The notes under the pieces were generated by a model. That model worked only from the letters and a program-made list of their open reading frames with translations, did not search any database and was not told the origin of the DNA. A stretch of 64,000 nt of DNA from Agromyces sp. NDB4Y10 (lineage in GTDB: Bacteria > Actinomycetota > Actinomycetes > Actinomycetales > Microbacteriaceae). Made by a program: the position numbers and the translations under genes. Below, in pieces: positions 24,673 through 32,914 of the stretch; positions within the stretch are counted from its first letter, which is position 1; every line of letters begins with the position of its first letter. The stretch is taken from the NCBI RefSeq assembly GCF_001620055.1, contig NZ_LQGY01000040.1, forward strand, positions 62,001-126,000, given 5' to 3'.

Positions 24673-25569
24673 ATGGGTTCGGACGCAGGGTTCCTCGGCC
24701 TCGGGGCCATGGGGCGCGGGATGGTGGAGCGTCTCGCCGATGAGGGCGTCGGCGTGATCGCGTGGAATCGGAGCCCGGGACCGGCGACCGAGCTGGCCGA
24801 GCGCCTCGGCACGACGGCGGCCGACTCGCCCGCCGCGGTCTTCGGCGCGGCATCCGTGGTGCACTCGATGCTCGCCGACGACGAGGCCGTGCTCACCGTC
24901 TTCGACGACGAGCTGCTCGCCACCGTGCCCCCCGGTCGTGTCCACGTGAACCATGCCACCATCAGCCCGTCCGCCGCGGCCGAGCTCGCCGAGCGGCATG
25001 CGCGGCACGGCGTCGGATACGTCCAGGCGCCCGTGCTCGGACGCTCGACGATCGCATCGACCGGCGCGCTGCTCGTCGTCGTGTCGGGCGAGCCGTCGGC
25101 CGCCGAGGCGGCGATGCCGACGCTGGAGCGGCTCGGCCAGCGGGTCTGGAACCTCGGCGCCGACCCGCGCATGGCGAGCATCGTGAAGATCGCGGTGAAC
25201 TACTCGATCGTGAACGCGCTCCAGTCCATCGCGGAGTCCGTGGTCCTCGTCGAGTCCGCGGGCATCGATGGCGAGCAGTTCACGGAGATCCTCACCCACA
25301 CGGCGTTCAGCGGCTCCGTGCACCGCGGCTACGGCCCGCTCATCGCCGGCCGCCGCTACGAGCCGGTCGGCTTCTCGATGGCGCTCGGGCTGAAGGACCT
25401 CTCGCTGGCCGAGGACGCCGCTGACGCGCTCGGCGCCGCGCTGCCGATCGCGCCGGTGCTCAGGGAACTGTTCGAGGCGGCCCTCGCGGACCCCGAGCTG
25501 CGCGACCTGGACTGGTCGGCTGTCGCCGAGGTCACCCGTCGCCGCTCCGATCGCAGGGGGTCCGCATGA
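24673..25569 (+). CDS. NAD(P)-dependent beta-hydroxyacid dehydrogenase (HIBADH-like)
   Basis: The 298-residue protein begins with a Rossmann signature FLGLGAMGRGMVERL and has the domain order of 3-hydroxyisobutyrate/tartronate semialdehyde-type dehydrogenases: substrate-binding region APVLGRSTIASTGALLVVVSG and catalytic-lysine region SIVKIAVNYSIVNAL, followed by the all-helical C-terminal domain. The usual DAPVSGG is changed to QAPVLGR, so the substrate may differ from known members. GGGGAGG lies before the ATG at 24673. It overlaps the Dabb gene by ATGA. First gene of the catabolic cluster on the plus strand. Confidence 0.88.
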   Translation: MGSDAGFLGLGAMGRGMVERLADEGVGVIAWNRSPGPATELAERLGTTAADSPAAVFGAASVVHSMLADDEAVLTVFDDELLATVPPGRVHVNHATISPSAAAELAERHARHGVGYVQAPVLGRSTIASTGALLVVVSGEPSAAEAAMPTLERLGQRVWNLGADPRMASIVKIAVNYSIVNALQSIAESVVLVESAGIDGEQFTEILTHTAFSGSVHRGYGPLIAGRRYEPVGFSMALGLKDLSLAEDAADALGAALPIAPVLRELFEAALADPELRDLDWSAVAEVTRRRSDRRGSA

Positions 25570-25868
25570 TCCGCCACATCGTCCTGTTCAAGTTCGCCGA
25601 CCGGTCGCCACGCGCCGCGGCGGAGCAGGTCGAGACGCTCCGCAGCGCGCTCCAGCCGCTCGCGGCATCCGTGCCGGGCGTGCTCGGGCTTCGCGTGTCG
25701 GCCGACACGACCTCGATCGCCACGCACTGGGACGCCGCGCTCGAGACCGAGCACGCGTCGTGGGAGGACCTCGCCGCCTACCAGGCCCACCCCGAGCACC
25801 GGCGCGCCGTCGAGGCGATCGATGCGGTCGTGGCCGAGCGGGCGGTCGTCGACTACGAGGTGACCTGA
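25566..25868 (+). CDS. Dabb (stress-responsive A/B barrel) domain protein
   Basis: This 100-residue protein is a single Dabb domain: MIRHIVLFKFAD at the N-terminus, a central SVPGVLGLRVSAD and WEDLAAYQAHPEHRRAVEAI near the end. Dabb proteins are small dimeric ferredoxin-like barrels found in stress proteins and as cyclases or accessory enzymes in catabolic clusters. Its ATG overlaps the stop of the dehydrogenase, so they are co-translated. The 3' end overlaps the convergent ketopantoate-reductase-like gene by 16 bases. Enzymatic role here is unknown. Confidence 0.87.
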   Translation: MIRHIVLFKFADRSPRAAAEQVETLRSALQPLAASVPGVLGLRVSADTTSIATHWDAALETEHASWEDLAAYQAHPEHRRAVEAIDAVVAERAVVDYEVT

Positions 25869-26923
25869 GCGGCGACGTCCGACTCGGCCGACGCCGCCGC
25901 CTCGACGAGCCGTGCGGCGTTCTCGGGCGAGGGCGACAGCTCGCCGGCCTCCACCCGCTCGGCGAGCTGCAGGATCGCCTCGTTGACCGGCGCCCGCCCG
26001 CCGATCTCGGCGCGCTTGGCGACGATGTAGCCGCTGAACGCGTCGAGTTCGGCCCGCCGTCCCTTGTCCCAGTCCTGCAGGACGGCGACGCGCGTGTCGG
26101 GCAGGGAGAAGCGCTCGAGGACGACATCGAGCAGGTCGAGCGCGTACCGGTCGGAATCCGGGATCTGCTCCGCCGTCTTGCCGAGCACGGGCAGCATGCG
26201 GATCCCGAGGTCACGGGCCAGGGCGTAGGCCTCGCGTGAGGCCGCATCCATGACCGGACGCACGCCCTCGAGCCCCACAGCGGTGAGCAGCGGGACGCCG
26301 AGGATGGCCGACGGCAGCATCTCCGGGATGTTGGCGATGAGCTTCATCCACTTCGACGCGCGGATGTCGTCGCTGACCTCGGTCACGCCGGCGTGGGCGA
26401 GGGCGGCAGCGACCTGCTCCAGCCGCTCGGTGCGGCGGCCGTCCATGGAGCCGACCGTGAACCACGTACCGGACGGCGGGACCTGCCGCACGACGACACC
26501 CGGCTCGAACATGTTCGCCGCGATGCCGAGGACCGCGCCGATCGAGCGCTCCGCACCGAGGATCTCGGCGACGGCGTCGATCGTCATGCCGTTCTGCAGC
26601 CCGACCATGACCGAGTCGTCGCGCATCACGGGCTTCATCAGCTCGCACACCCAGCGCGTGTCGTACGTCTTCACCGAAGTGAAGACGAGGTCGAAGGTCG
26701 TGCGCAGCTCGGCCACCTGGCAGAGGTGGTACGCCTCCACCGGGGTCACCTGGGTCTCGTCGGGCAGGTGCACGGTCAGCCCGTCGGCGCGCATCGCCTC
26801 GACGTGGGCCGGCCACTGCTCGATGAAGGTCACGTCCAGCCCGGCGCGGATCAGGTCCGCGCCGATCGACGCCCCGTTCGCGCCGGTGCCGACGACGGCG
26901 ATGCGGAGTCGGGTCAGGTCCAT
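25853..26923 (-). CDS. Ketopantoate reductase-like (ApbA/PanE family) dehydrogenase, paralogue 1
   Basis: The 356-residue protein has the PanE Rossmann start RIAVVGTGANGASIGADLI, the loop VGLQNGMT and the C-terminal helical domain with the catalytic-lysine region SKWMKLIANIPEMLPSAIL. It is the most diverged of three consecutive paralogues: where the others read LNAAELVPSAIL it reads ANIPEMLPSAIL. GAGGAGGA precedes the ATG. It is longer than pantothenate-pathway PanE (about 300 residues), and triplication within a catabolic operon argues for a 2-oxo or 3-oxo acid reductase/hydroxyacid dehydrogenase in degradation rather than pantothenate synthesis. It is the last gene of the ABC-transporter operon. 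Confidence 0.87.
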   Translation of the reverse strand: MDLTRLRIAVVGTGANGASIGADLIRAGLDVTFIEQWPAHVEAMRADGLTVHLPDETQVTPVEAYHLCQVAELRTTFDLVFTSVKTYDTRWVCELMKPVMRDDSVMVGLQNGMTIDAVAEILGAERSIGAVLGIAANMFEPGVVVRQVPPSGTWFTVGSMDGRRTERLEQVAAALAHAGVTEVSDDIRASKWMKLIANIPEMLPSAILGVPLLTAVGLEGVRPVMDAASREAYALARDLGIRMLPVLGKTAEQIPDSDRYALDLLDVVLERFSLPDTRVAVLQDWDKGRRAELDAFSGYIVAKRAEIGGRAPVNEAILQLAERVEAGELSPSPENAARLVEAAASAESDVAAQVTS

Positions 26924-26970
26924 CGGGGTCCTCCTCGTTTTGCATGGTTCGGGTCGTCGAGGCGACGCCA

Positions 26971-28056
26971 TCAGGCGGATGCCGCCGGTCGCCGCAGCTC
27001 GGCGATGCGAGCCTCGAGCACAGGCTGCAGGTGCGTTCCGGGCACGCGGCGCCCGGCCTCGATGTCCTGGGCGAGCTCGACCACCGCCCGGTTCACGGGG
27101 GCCGGCTCGCCGAAGCGGGCGAGCGCCTCGACGACCGCCCCGTTGATCTCGTGGACCTCCGCGCGACGCCCCTTCGACCAGTCCTGCAGCACCGTCGAGC
27201 GGGAGTGCGGCAGGACGTAACCGGCCAAGAGCTCGTCGAGGACGGTCGCCACGAAGGTCTCCGGCGACGACGCCGCCTCGCCCGTCATGCCGAAGATCGG
27301 CCGGATCGTGAGGCCCATGAGCTGCGCGGCGCGGATCGCCTCGTCGCCGGCGTCGAGCATCACCTCGCGCATGCCCTCCCGGCGCGCGCAGTCGGCGATC
27401 GACAGGTCGAGGATGGCGGACGGCACGAGCTCCGCCGCGTTGAGGACGAGCTTCATCCACTTGGCGGAGGCGATGTCGTCGGTGACCTCGACGACGCCCG
27501 CGTGCCCGAGGATCGCGGCCACGGTCCCGAGGTGGTGGGCGCTCGCGGGGTCTGGCGCACCCACGGCGAACCACGAGCGGTCGTGCCCGGAGTGCCGCAG
27601 GACGGTGCCCGGCTCCTCCATCGCGGCGGTGATCTCGATGACCGCGCCGACGGCGCGGTGCGGCCCCATGATGTCGACGATGTCGCCCGCGGTCATGCCG
27701 TTCTGCACGCCGACCACGACGCCGTCGTCGGCGACGTACGGCTTGATCAGCTCACACGCCCACCGCGTGTCGTACGCCTTGACGAGCAGCAGCACGACGT
27801 CGAAACGGGTGCGCAGCTCGGCGGCCTGGCACAGGTGCAGGACCGGGACCTCAGTGACCTCGACGTCCGTCGGCAGTTCGACGCGGACGCCCCGTTCGCG
27901 GATCGCCTCGACGTTCGCCGGCCACTGGTCGACGAAGGTCACGTCGAGACCGGCCCGTGCGAGGTCGGCGCCGATGCCCGAGCCGTTGGCGCCGGTACCG
28001 AGCACCGCGATGCGCAGCCCGGCGAGGGGCGCGGCAGCCGTCGCATCGCCGGTCAT
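26971..28056 (-). CDS. Ketopantoate reductase-like (ApbA/PanE family) dehydrogenase, paralogue 2
   Basis: This 361-residue protein is collinear with its neighbours: RIAVLGTGANGSGIGADLA at the N-terminus, VVGVQNGMTAGDIVDIMG, and SAKWMKLVLNAAELVPSAIL containing the probable catalytic Lys and Asn. The start is 12 residues longer than in paralogue 3. Its ATG overlaps the stop of paralogue 3 (ATGA), giving tight coupling. The reaction is probably an NAD(P)-linked oxidation or reduction of a hydroxy/oxo compound; whether the three act as a heteromer or on successive intermediates cannot be told. Confidence 0.87.
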   Translation of the reverse strand: MTGDATAAAPLAGLRIAVLGTGANGSGIGADLARAGLDVTFVDQWPANVEAIRERGVRVELPTDVEVTEVPVLHLCQAAELRTRFDVVLLLVKAYDTRWACELIKPYVADDGVVVGVQNGMTAGDIVDIMGPHRAVGAVIEITAAMEEPGTVLRHSGHDRSWFAVGAPDPASAHHLGTVAAILGHAGVVEVTDDIASAKWMKLVLNAAELVPSAILDLSIADCARREGMREVMLDAGDEAIRAAQLMGLTIRPIFGMTGEAASSPETFVATVLDELLAGYVLPHSRSTVLQDWSKGRRAEVHEINGAVVEALARFGEPAPVNRAVVELAQDIEAGRRVPGTHLQPVLEARIAELRRPAASA

Positions 28057-29090
28057 GCGACCACCGCCGACTCGAGCAGTTCGGCCAGGTTGTGCATCCC
28101 GGGGGTCCGGCGCCCGGCCTCGATGTCGCGGGCGAGGGCGACCACCCGGTCGTTGCACGGCGCGGCGACGCCGGTGCGCTCCGCCTCGCGGACGACGTGG
28201 CCGTTCAGCTCCTCGACCTCGGCGCGCCGGCCCTTGCGCCAGTCCTGCAGGACCGTCGTGAGCGTGCTCGGCAGCGTGTACACGTCGAGCACGATCTCGA
28301 GCAGCCGGTCGGCGTAGCCGTCCGGGCCCGCGAGGTCCGCGTCGGTCATGCCGAAGATCGGCATGAGGCGGCCCCCGGCGGCCAGCGACGTCCGCACCGC
28401 CTCCCGACCGGTTCGAACCATGAAGTCCCGCATGCCCGGTACGCGCACTGCCTCGTCGAGCGGAAGGTCGAGGATCGCCGACGGCACGAGCTCGGCCGCG
28501 TTCACGACGAGCTTCATCCACTTCGACGAGCGGATGTCGGCCGACACCTCCGCCCGACCAGCTGCTCGCAGCACGGCGACGACCTCCTCCGCGCGAGCGT
28601 CGGCCCCCGGATGGATGCCGCCGACGGCGAACCAGGTCTCCTCGCGCGTGTTCTGCCGCTCGACCACGCCCGGCACGAACAGGTTCGCGGCGATCTCGAT
28701 GACCGCACCCAGCGTCCGATGCGCGCCGACGATCTCCGCGACGTCGTCGACCGTCATGCCGTTCTGCAGGCCCACCACGAGGCCCTCCTCGGCCAGCAGC
28801 GGCCGGATCAGCTCGCACGCCCACCGGGTGTCGTACGCCTTGACGACGAGGAACACCAGGTCGAACGGTTCCCGCAGCTCGGCGACCTCGCAGAGATGGT
28901 GCACCCGCACGGGCGTGAGCTCCACGCCATCCGGCATCTCGACACGGATGCCGCGTTCGCGCATCGCCGCGACGTGTGCGGGCCACTGCTCGATGAAGGT
29001 CACGTCGTGGCCCGCACGGACGAGGTCCGCTCCCACGCCGGCGCCGTTCGCCCCCGCGCCGAGCACGGCGATGCGCGGTGCGCCCGCCAC
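28053..29090 (-). CDS. Ketopantoate reductase-like (ApbA/PanE family) dehydrogenase, paralogue 3
   Basis: The 345-residue protein starts at a GTG four bases after the stop of the ABC-transporter gene. It has RIAVLGAGANGAGVGADLV, TFIEQWPAHVAAMRERG (nearly identical to paralogue 1 at this place), VVGLQNGMTVDDVAEIVG, and SSKWMKLVVNAAELVPSAIL. The repeated C-terminal motif VLQDWxKGRRAEV is shared by all three and seems special to this subgroup. Position directly behind the importer genes implies that the imported compound or an early product is its substrate. Confidence 0.87.
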   Translation of the reverse strand: MAGAPRIAVLGAGANGAGVGADLVRAGHDVTFIEQWPAHVAAMRERGIRVEMPDGVELTPVRVHHLCEVAELREPFDLVFLVVKAYDTRWACELIRPLLAEEGLVVGLQNGMTVDDVAEIVGAHRTLGAVIEIAANLFVPGVVERQNTREETWFAVGGIHPGADARAEEVVAVLRAAGRAEVSADIRSSKWMKLVVNAAELVPSAILDLPLDEAVRVPGMRDFMVRTGREAVRTSLAAGGRLMPIFGMTDADLAGPDGYADRLLEIVLDVYTLPSTLTTVLQDWRKGRRAEVEELNGHVVREAERTGVAAPCNDRVVALARDIEAGRRTPGMHNLAELLESAVVA

Positions 29091-29094
29091 CCGG

Positions 29095-31629
29095 TCAGAC
29101 CTTCCGCGCGGCGCGCCGACGACGCTTCGACCGGGCGACCGCGTAGAGGATCGCGGCTGCGAGGATCAGGATGCCCTGCAGGATGTACTGCCACATCTGG
29201 TCGAGCCGGAGGAACACGGTCGCGTTGAGCACCTGGACGAGCAGCATCGCGCCGAAGAGCGTGCCGACGAAGGTGCCTCGTCCGCCGAGGAGGCTCGTGC
29301 CGCCGAGCACCACCGCGGTGATGCTGGAGAGCGTGTACGCGACGCCCTGCGCGGGGTCGCCCACGCCGATCTGCGTCATGAGCATGATCGCGCCGAAGAA
29401 GGTGAGCACGGAGGTCGCGACGTAGGCGAGCACGACGGTGCGGTTGATCTCGACGCCGACGCGGCGCGCGGACTCCTCGTCGGACCCCGCCGCGCGGAGC
29501 CGCCACCCCCACGGCGTGCGGCGGAGCGCGTACTCGAGCGCGACGACGACGAGGACGAGGACGATGAACGCGACCGGGATCGGTCCGATCTTCGTCGTGA
29601 TCGCCCGCGAGATGTCGGCGTTGATGTAGCCGCCCGCGGTCGGGCGGAGGATGAAGCTCATGCCCTGGAGGGCGATGTAGACCGTCAGGGTCGCCGCGAT
29701 CGCGGTGAACTTCACGTACCTGATCAGGGTGCCGTTCACGAGGCCGACCACGATCGAGGTTCCGAGCATGGCCGCGAAGCCGAGCAGGATCGAGGCGGTC
29801 GACGACTCGTTGAGGATGAAGAACGAGCCGATGACGACGAGGAACCCCACGAGCGGCCCGACCGACAGGTCGATGCCGCCGGTCAGCAGGGCGATGGTCT
29901 GGCCCATGGCGATGAACCCGAGCGCCGAGACGAGCAGGAGCATGGCGGAGATGTTGAACGCGCCGAGGTACCGGTCGTTCTGGGCGAAGATGAACGCCCC
30001 GAGCAGCACCATGACCGCGACGAGCAGCACCGCCGGGGCGTAGTCGCCCTGCACGAAGCGGCGGATCTTCGCCCGCCGGACGGCGGTCCGCTCGTCGACG
30101 TCCGCGTCCGTGATGTCCTCGACGCCCACGGTGGACGTGGTCGAGCTCACCGCGGCGTGGATCATCCGCTCCTCGGTGAGGTCGTCGCCGCGGAGCACGT
30201 CGACCACGTGGCCGCGCGACATCACGATCACGGTGTCGCACAGCCCCTCGAGTTCCTTGGCGTCCGAGGAGGCGACGATGACGGGGATGCCGGACGCGGA
30301 CACCTCCCGGAGGATCTGGTAGATCTCGGCGCGGGCGCCGACGTCGACGCCCTGCGTCGGCTCGTCGGCGAGCACGAGCTCCGGCTCGGAGAGGAGCGCC
30401 CGCCCCACCATGACCTTCTGCTGGTTGCCACCCGAGAGCGACGAGACCGGGGCGTCGAGCGAGGCCGCCTTCACGGAGAGCGAGCCCAGGGTGTCGCCGA
30501 CCATGCCGAGCTCGCGCTTGCGGTTGAGCAGCCGCCCGGTGCGGAACCGCTCGAGCGCGGAGATCGCCGCGTTCTCCCGGACGGTGAGCCGCATCATCAG
30601 GCCCTCGCTCAGGCGGTCGGCCGGCAGGTACGCGGCCTCGCCGAGGAGTCGCTTGGAGGTGACCTGCGTGCCGTTGATCGACACGGACCCCTCGAAGTGG
30701 GAGAGCCCGGCGAGGGCGCGGAGCAGGTCGCTCTGGCCGTTGCCGACGACGCCCGCGATCCCGATGATCTCGCCGCGGCGGGCCGTCAGCGAGACGTCCT
30801 TGAAGCCGGGACCCGTGAGCCCCTCGATGATGAAGTTGGGGGCCTCGTCGGGCCCGTCGTGCTTGGGCGGGAACGTGGAGTCGAGCTGGCGGCCCACGAT
30901 GAGCGCCAGGAGCTCCCGGTCGCTGATCTCGTCGACGACCGCTGTCGCCCGAAGTCGACCGTCGCGCAGCACCGTGACGCGGTCGGCCAGCTCGCGGACC
31001 TCGGCCAGGCGGTGGGTGATGTACACGACCGAGGTGCCGCCCGCGACGAACTCGCGCACGAGACGGAACAGCATGCGCACGGCGTCCTCGCCGAGCGGCG
31101 CCGTCGGCTCGTCGAGCACGAGGAGCGCCGGCTTCACCGCGATCGCCTTGGCGATCTCGAGCAGGTGCTTCTGCGCGACCGAGAGGGTCTCGACGCGATC
31201 CGACAGGTGGGCGCGGAGGTTCACCCGCGCGAGGAGCGAGCGGGCGAACTCCTCGCGCGACGGCGCCTCGGCGAAGACCGCCGGCGGCAGGGCGACGAGC
31301 AGGTTCTCGTACACCGTCATGTCCGGCAGCACGGCGGGGTGCTGGTGGACGAAGGCGATGCCGAGGCGCGTCGCGTCGCGCGGGTCGATGCCGTCGATGG
31401 GCTCGCCCCGGAACACCATCGAGCCGGCGTCCGGACGGATGGTGCCCGTCGCGACGTTCATCAGCGTGGACTTGCCGGCGCCGTTCTCACCGAGCAGCGC
31501 GTGCACCTCTCCGGGGCGCACCTCGAGCGACACGTCGGTCAGCGCGGCGACGCCGCCGAAGCTCTTCGAGATGCCGGACATGACGAGGGTGGCGACGGTG
31601 GCGGGTGCTTCGGCGGCTTGGATGTTCAC
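29095..31629 (-). CDS. Ribose-type ABC importer: ATP-binding protein fused to permease
   Basis: The 844-residue protein combines RbsA and RbsC. NBD1 (residues about 15-250) has Walker A GENGAGKST and DEPTAPL with an altered signature LSVAQKH. NBD2 (about 260-500) has a degenerate Walker A (VVGNGQSD), signature LSGGNQQKV and DEPTQGVDV. A linker (about 500-530) leads to a BPD_transp_2 permease domain (about 535-835) with GLTGGIDLSVG-like ALLTGGIDLSVGP and VVLGGTSLLGGRGT. In most systems these are separate genes. GTG start at 31629; an upstream in-frame extension is rejected. It works with the separate permease and binding protein upstream in the operon. Confidence 0.93.
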   Translation of the reverse strand: MNIQAAEAPATVATLVMSGISKSFGGVAALTDVSLEVRPGEVHALLGENGAGKSTLMNVATGTIRPDAGSMVFRGEPIDGIDPRDATRLGIAFVHQHPAVLPDMTVYENLLVALPPAVFAEAPSREEFARSLLARVNLRAHLSDRVETLSVAQKHLLEIAKAIAVKPALLVLDEPTAPLGEDAVRMLFRLVREFVAGGTSVVYITHRLAEVRELADRVTVLRDGRLRATAVVDEISDRELLALIVGRQLDSTFPPKHDGPDEAPNFIIEGLTGPGFKDVSLTARRGEIIGIAGVVGNGQSDLLRALAGLSHFEGSVSINGTQVTSKRLLGEAAYLPADRLSEGLMMRLTVRENAAISALERFRTGRLLNRKRELGMVGDTLGSLSVKAASLDAPVSSLSGGNQQKVMVGRALLSEPELVLADEPTQGVDVGARAEIYQILREVSASGIPVIVASSDAKELEGLCDTVIVMSRGHVVDVLRGDDLTEERMIHAAVSSTTSTVGVEDITDADVDERTAVRRAKIRRFVQGDYAPAVLLVAVMVLLGAFIFAQNDRYLGAFNISAMLLLVSALGFIAMGQTIALLTGGIDLSVGPLVGFLVVIGSFFILNESSTASILLGFAAMLGTSIVVGLVNGTLIRYVKFTAIAATLTVYIALQGMSFILRPTAGGYINADISRAITTKIGPIPVAFIVLVLVVVALEYALRRTPWGWRLRAAGSDEESARRVGVEINRTVVLAYVATSVLTFFGAIMLMTQIGVGDPAQGVAYTLSSITAVVLGGTSLLGGRGTFVGTLFGAMLLVQVLNATVFLRLDQMWQYILQGILILAAAILYAVARSKRRRRAARKV

Positions 31630-31675
31630 GTGAGGATCCTCACTCCGGGCTCGGGGGTCTGGTCGGTGGTTCGGG

Positions 31676-31714
31676 GGTCTCCCGGTCCGCTGCGGGCGCG
31701 CGGACCGGGAGACC
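31676..31714 (-). promoter_or_regulatory. Intercistronic hairpin after the binding-protein gene
   Basis: GGTCTCCCGGTCCG (31676-31689) pairs perfectly over 14 bp with CGGACCGGGAGACC (31701-31714), with an 11-nt loop, in the 100-base gap between the binding-protein gene and the fused ATPase-permease gene. Such hairpins commonly act as partial terminators or mRNA stabilisers that keep binding protein in excess; that role is inferred here. Confidence 0.7.
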
Positions 31715-31729
31715 GTGGGGCGGGCTGCG

Positions 31730-32839
31730 CTACTCGAGCAGCGCGGCCTGCTCGTCGGCGTCCATCTCGGCCGACAGGTAGATGTCGCCCGGGAGGTCGT
31801 CACGGCACTGGACCTCGCTGGGATCGCCGTCGACCGAGTCCTCGAACTGCGGTGCCTCGAAGAGCGTGTCCTCGGGGATCTCGCCGCCCGTGGCCCGGGC
31901 CACGGCGTGCTGCACGGCGAGCCGCACGTTGTCGTTGCCGGTCGCGACCGTGGTGAGCTTGAAGTCGGGGTTGTCCGGCGACTTCTCCTGCCAGAAGCAG
32001 GCGAGCACGTTGCCGTCCGACGTGGCGAGCGCCGGGATCGACCGGCCGCTCTTCTCGAACTCGGGCAGTGCGCCGACCAGCGACGGACCGAAGTCGGAGA
32101 CGATCACGTCGATCTGGTCGTACTTCGCGATCGCCGCGGTGAGGACCTGCTGCGTGAGCGCCGGGTCCCAGTTCGTGACCTCGTACGGCTGCTCGCCGAT
32201 GAACTCGTACTTCGGGTCCGTGAGCACCGACTCGAAGCCCTCGCGCTCGTCGAGGCCCTGGCTGTTGCCGGCCGGACCGCTCAGGAACAGGATCTTCGCC
32301 CCGTCGGGGAAGTTCTCCTGGATCCACTCGCCCCACGCGACGCCGTCGGCGACGAAGTCCGCACCGACCCAGACGTCGTAGTCCACGCCGGCCTCGCCGC
32401 CCGGGTCGACCCGGTACGGCACGGTGACCACGCCGGCCTCGTACGCGCTCCGAAGCGCGGGCAGCATCGCCTCGCCGGCATCCGGGAAGACCACGATGGC
32501 GTCGGCGCCCGACGCGACCATGCCCTGGATGTCGGAGATCGCCTTCTGCGTGTCGCCCTGACCGTCGGCGTACAGGTACTCGACGACGCTCGGGCACTTC
32601 TCGACCTCGTCCTGGCCGGCCGCGGTCGTGACCAGGCGCCAGCTGTTCCCGCCGAAGCCGTCGAGCAGGCCGACCACGGCCTCCTCGGGGCCGCACCAGG
32701 CCGGTGCGCCCTCGACCGAGCCGCCGTCGCCGCCGCCGCCGCCCTCGCCGCCGCCGCCGTCGCCCGAGGAACAGCCCACGAGGGCCAGTGCCGAGACGCC
32801 AGCGACGGCGATCGCCGTGGTGATTCTGCGACGAATCAT
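31730..32839 (-). CDS. Sugar-type ABC transporter substrate-binding lipoprotein
   Basis: The 369-residue lipoprotein has a signal ending in the lipobox LVGC (Cys about residue 21), a Gly/Asp-rich tether (GGGGEGGGGGDGG) and a type I periplasmic-binding fold of the ribose/LacI type: TQKAISDIQGMVASGADAIVVFP, ILFLSGPAGNSQGLDEREGF and VIVSDFGPSLVGALPEFEKSG. Start ATG 32839 is preceded by GGAGGA. Ligand-contact residues are not typical enough to name the sugar. It should deliver an unknown sugar-like or polyol-like molecule to the two permease domains of this operon. Confidence 0.9.
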   Translation of the reverse strand: MIRRRITTAIAVAGVSALALVGCSSGDGGGGEGGGGGDGGSVEGAPAWCGPEEAVVGLLDGFGGNSWRLVTTAAGQDEVEKCPSVVEYLYADGQGDTQKAISDIQGMVASGADAIVVFPDAGEAMLPALRSAYEAGVVTVPYRVDPGGEAGVDYDVWVGADFVADGVAWGEWIQENFPDGAKILFLSGPAGNSQGLDEREGFESVLTDPKYEFIGEQPYEVTNWDPALTQQVLTAAIAKYDQIDVIVSDFGPSLVGALPEFEKSGRSIPALATSDGNVLACFWQEKSPDNPDFKLTTVATGNDNVRLAVQHAVARATGGEIPEDTLFEAPQFEDSVDGDPSEVQCRDDLPGDIYLSAEMDADEQAALLE

Positions 32840-32914
32840 CTTGTCCTCCATCTCCGCGCGACCGCTATGTCGCACGTCTCTCTTGGTGCACCTCGCTCCG
32901 AAGGAGCGGGGGTC

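Noticed and set aside
31630-31643. Perfect palindrome GTGAGGATCCTCAC just before the ATPase-permease start
   Set aside because: It coincides with the ribosome-binding region and no promoter elements are nearby; probably chance symmetry.
28348-31956. A very long open frame (about 1200 codons) on the plus strand opposite the importer and ketopantoate-reductase-like genes
   Set aside because: It lies antisense to three well-supported genes, has Arg/Ser/Pro/Ala-biased low-complexity translation and no recognisable domain. Such frames are common in high-GC DNA.
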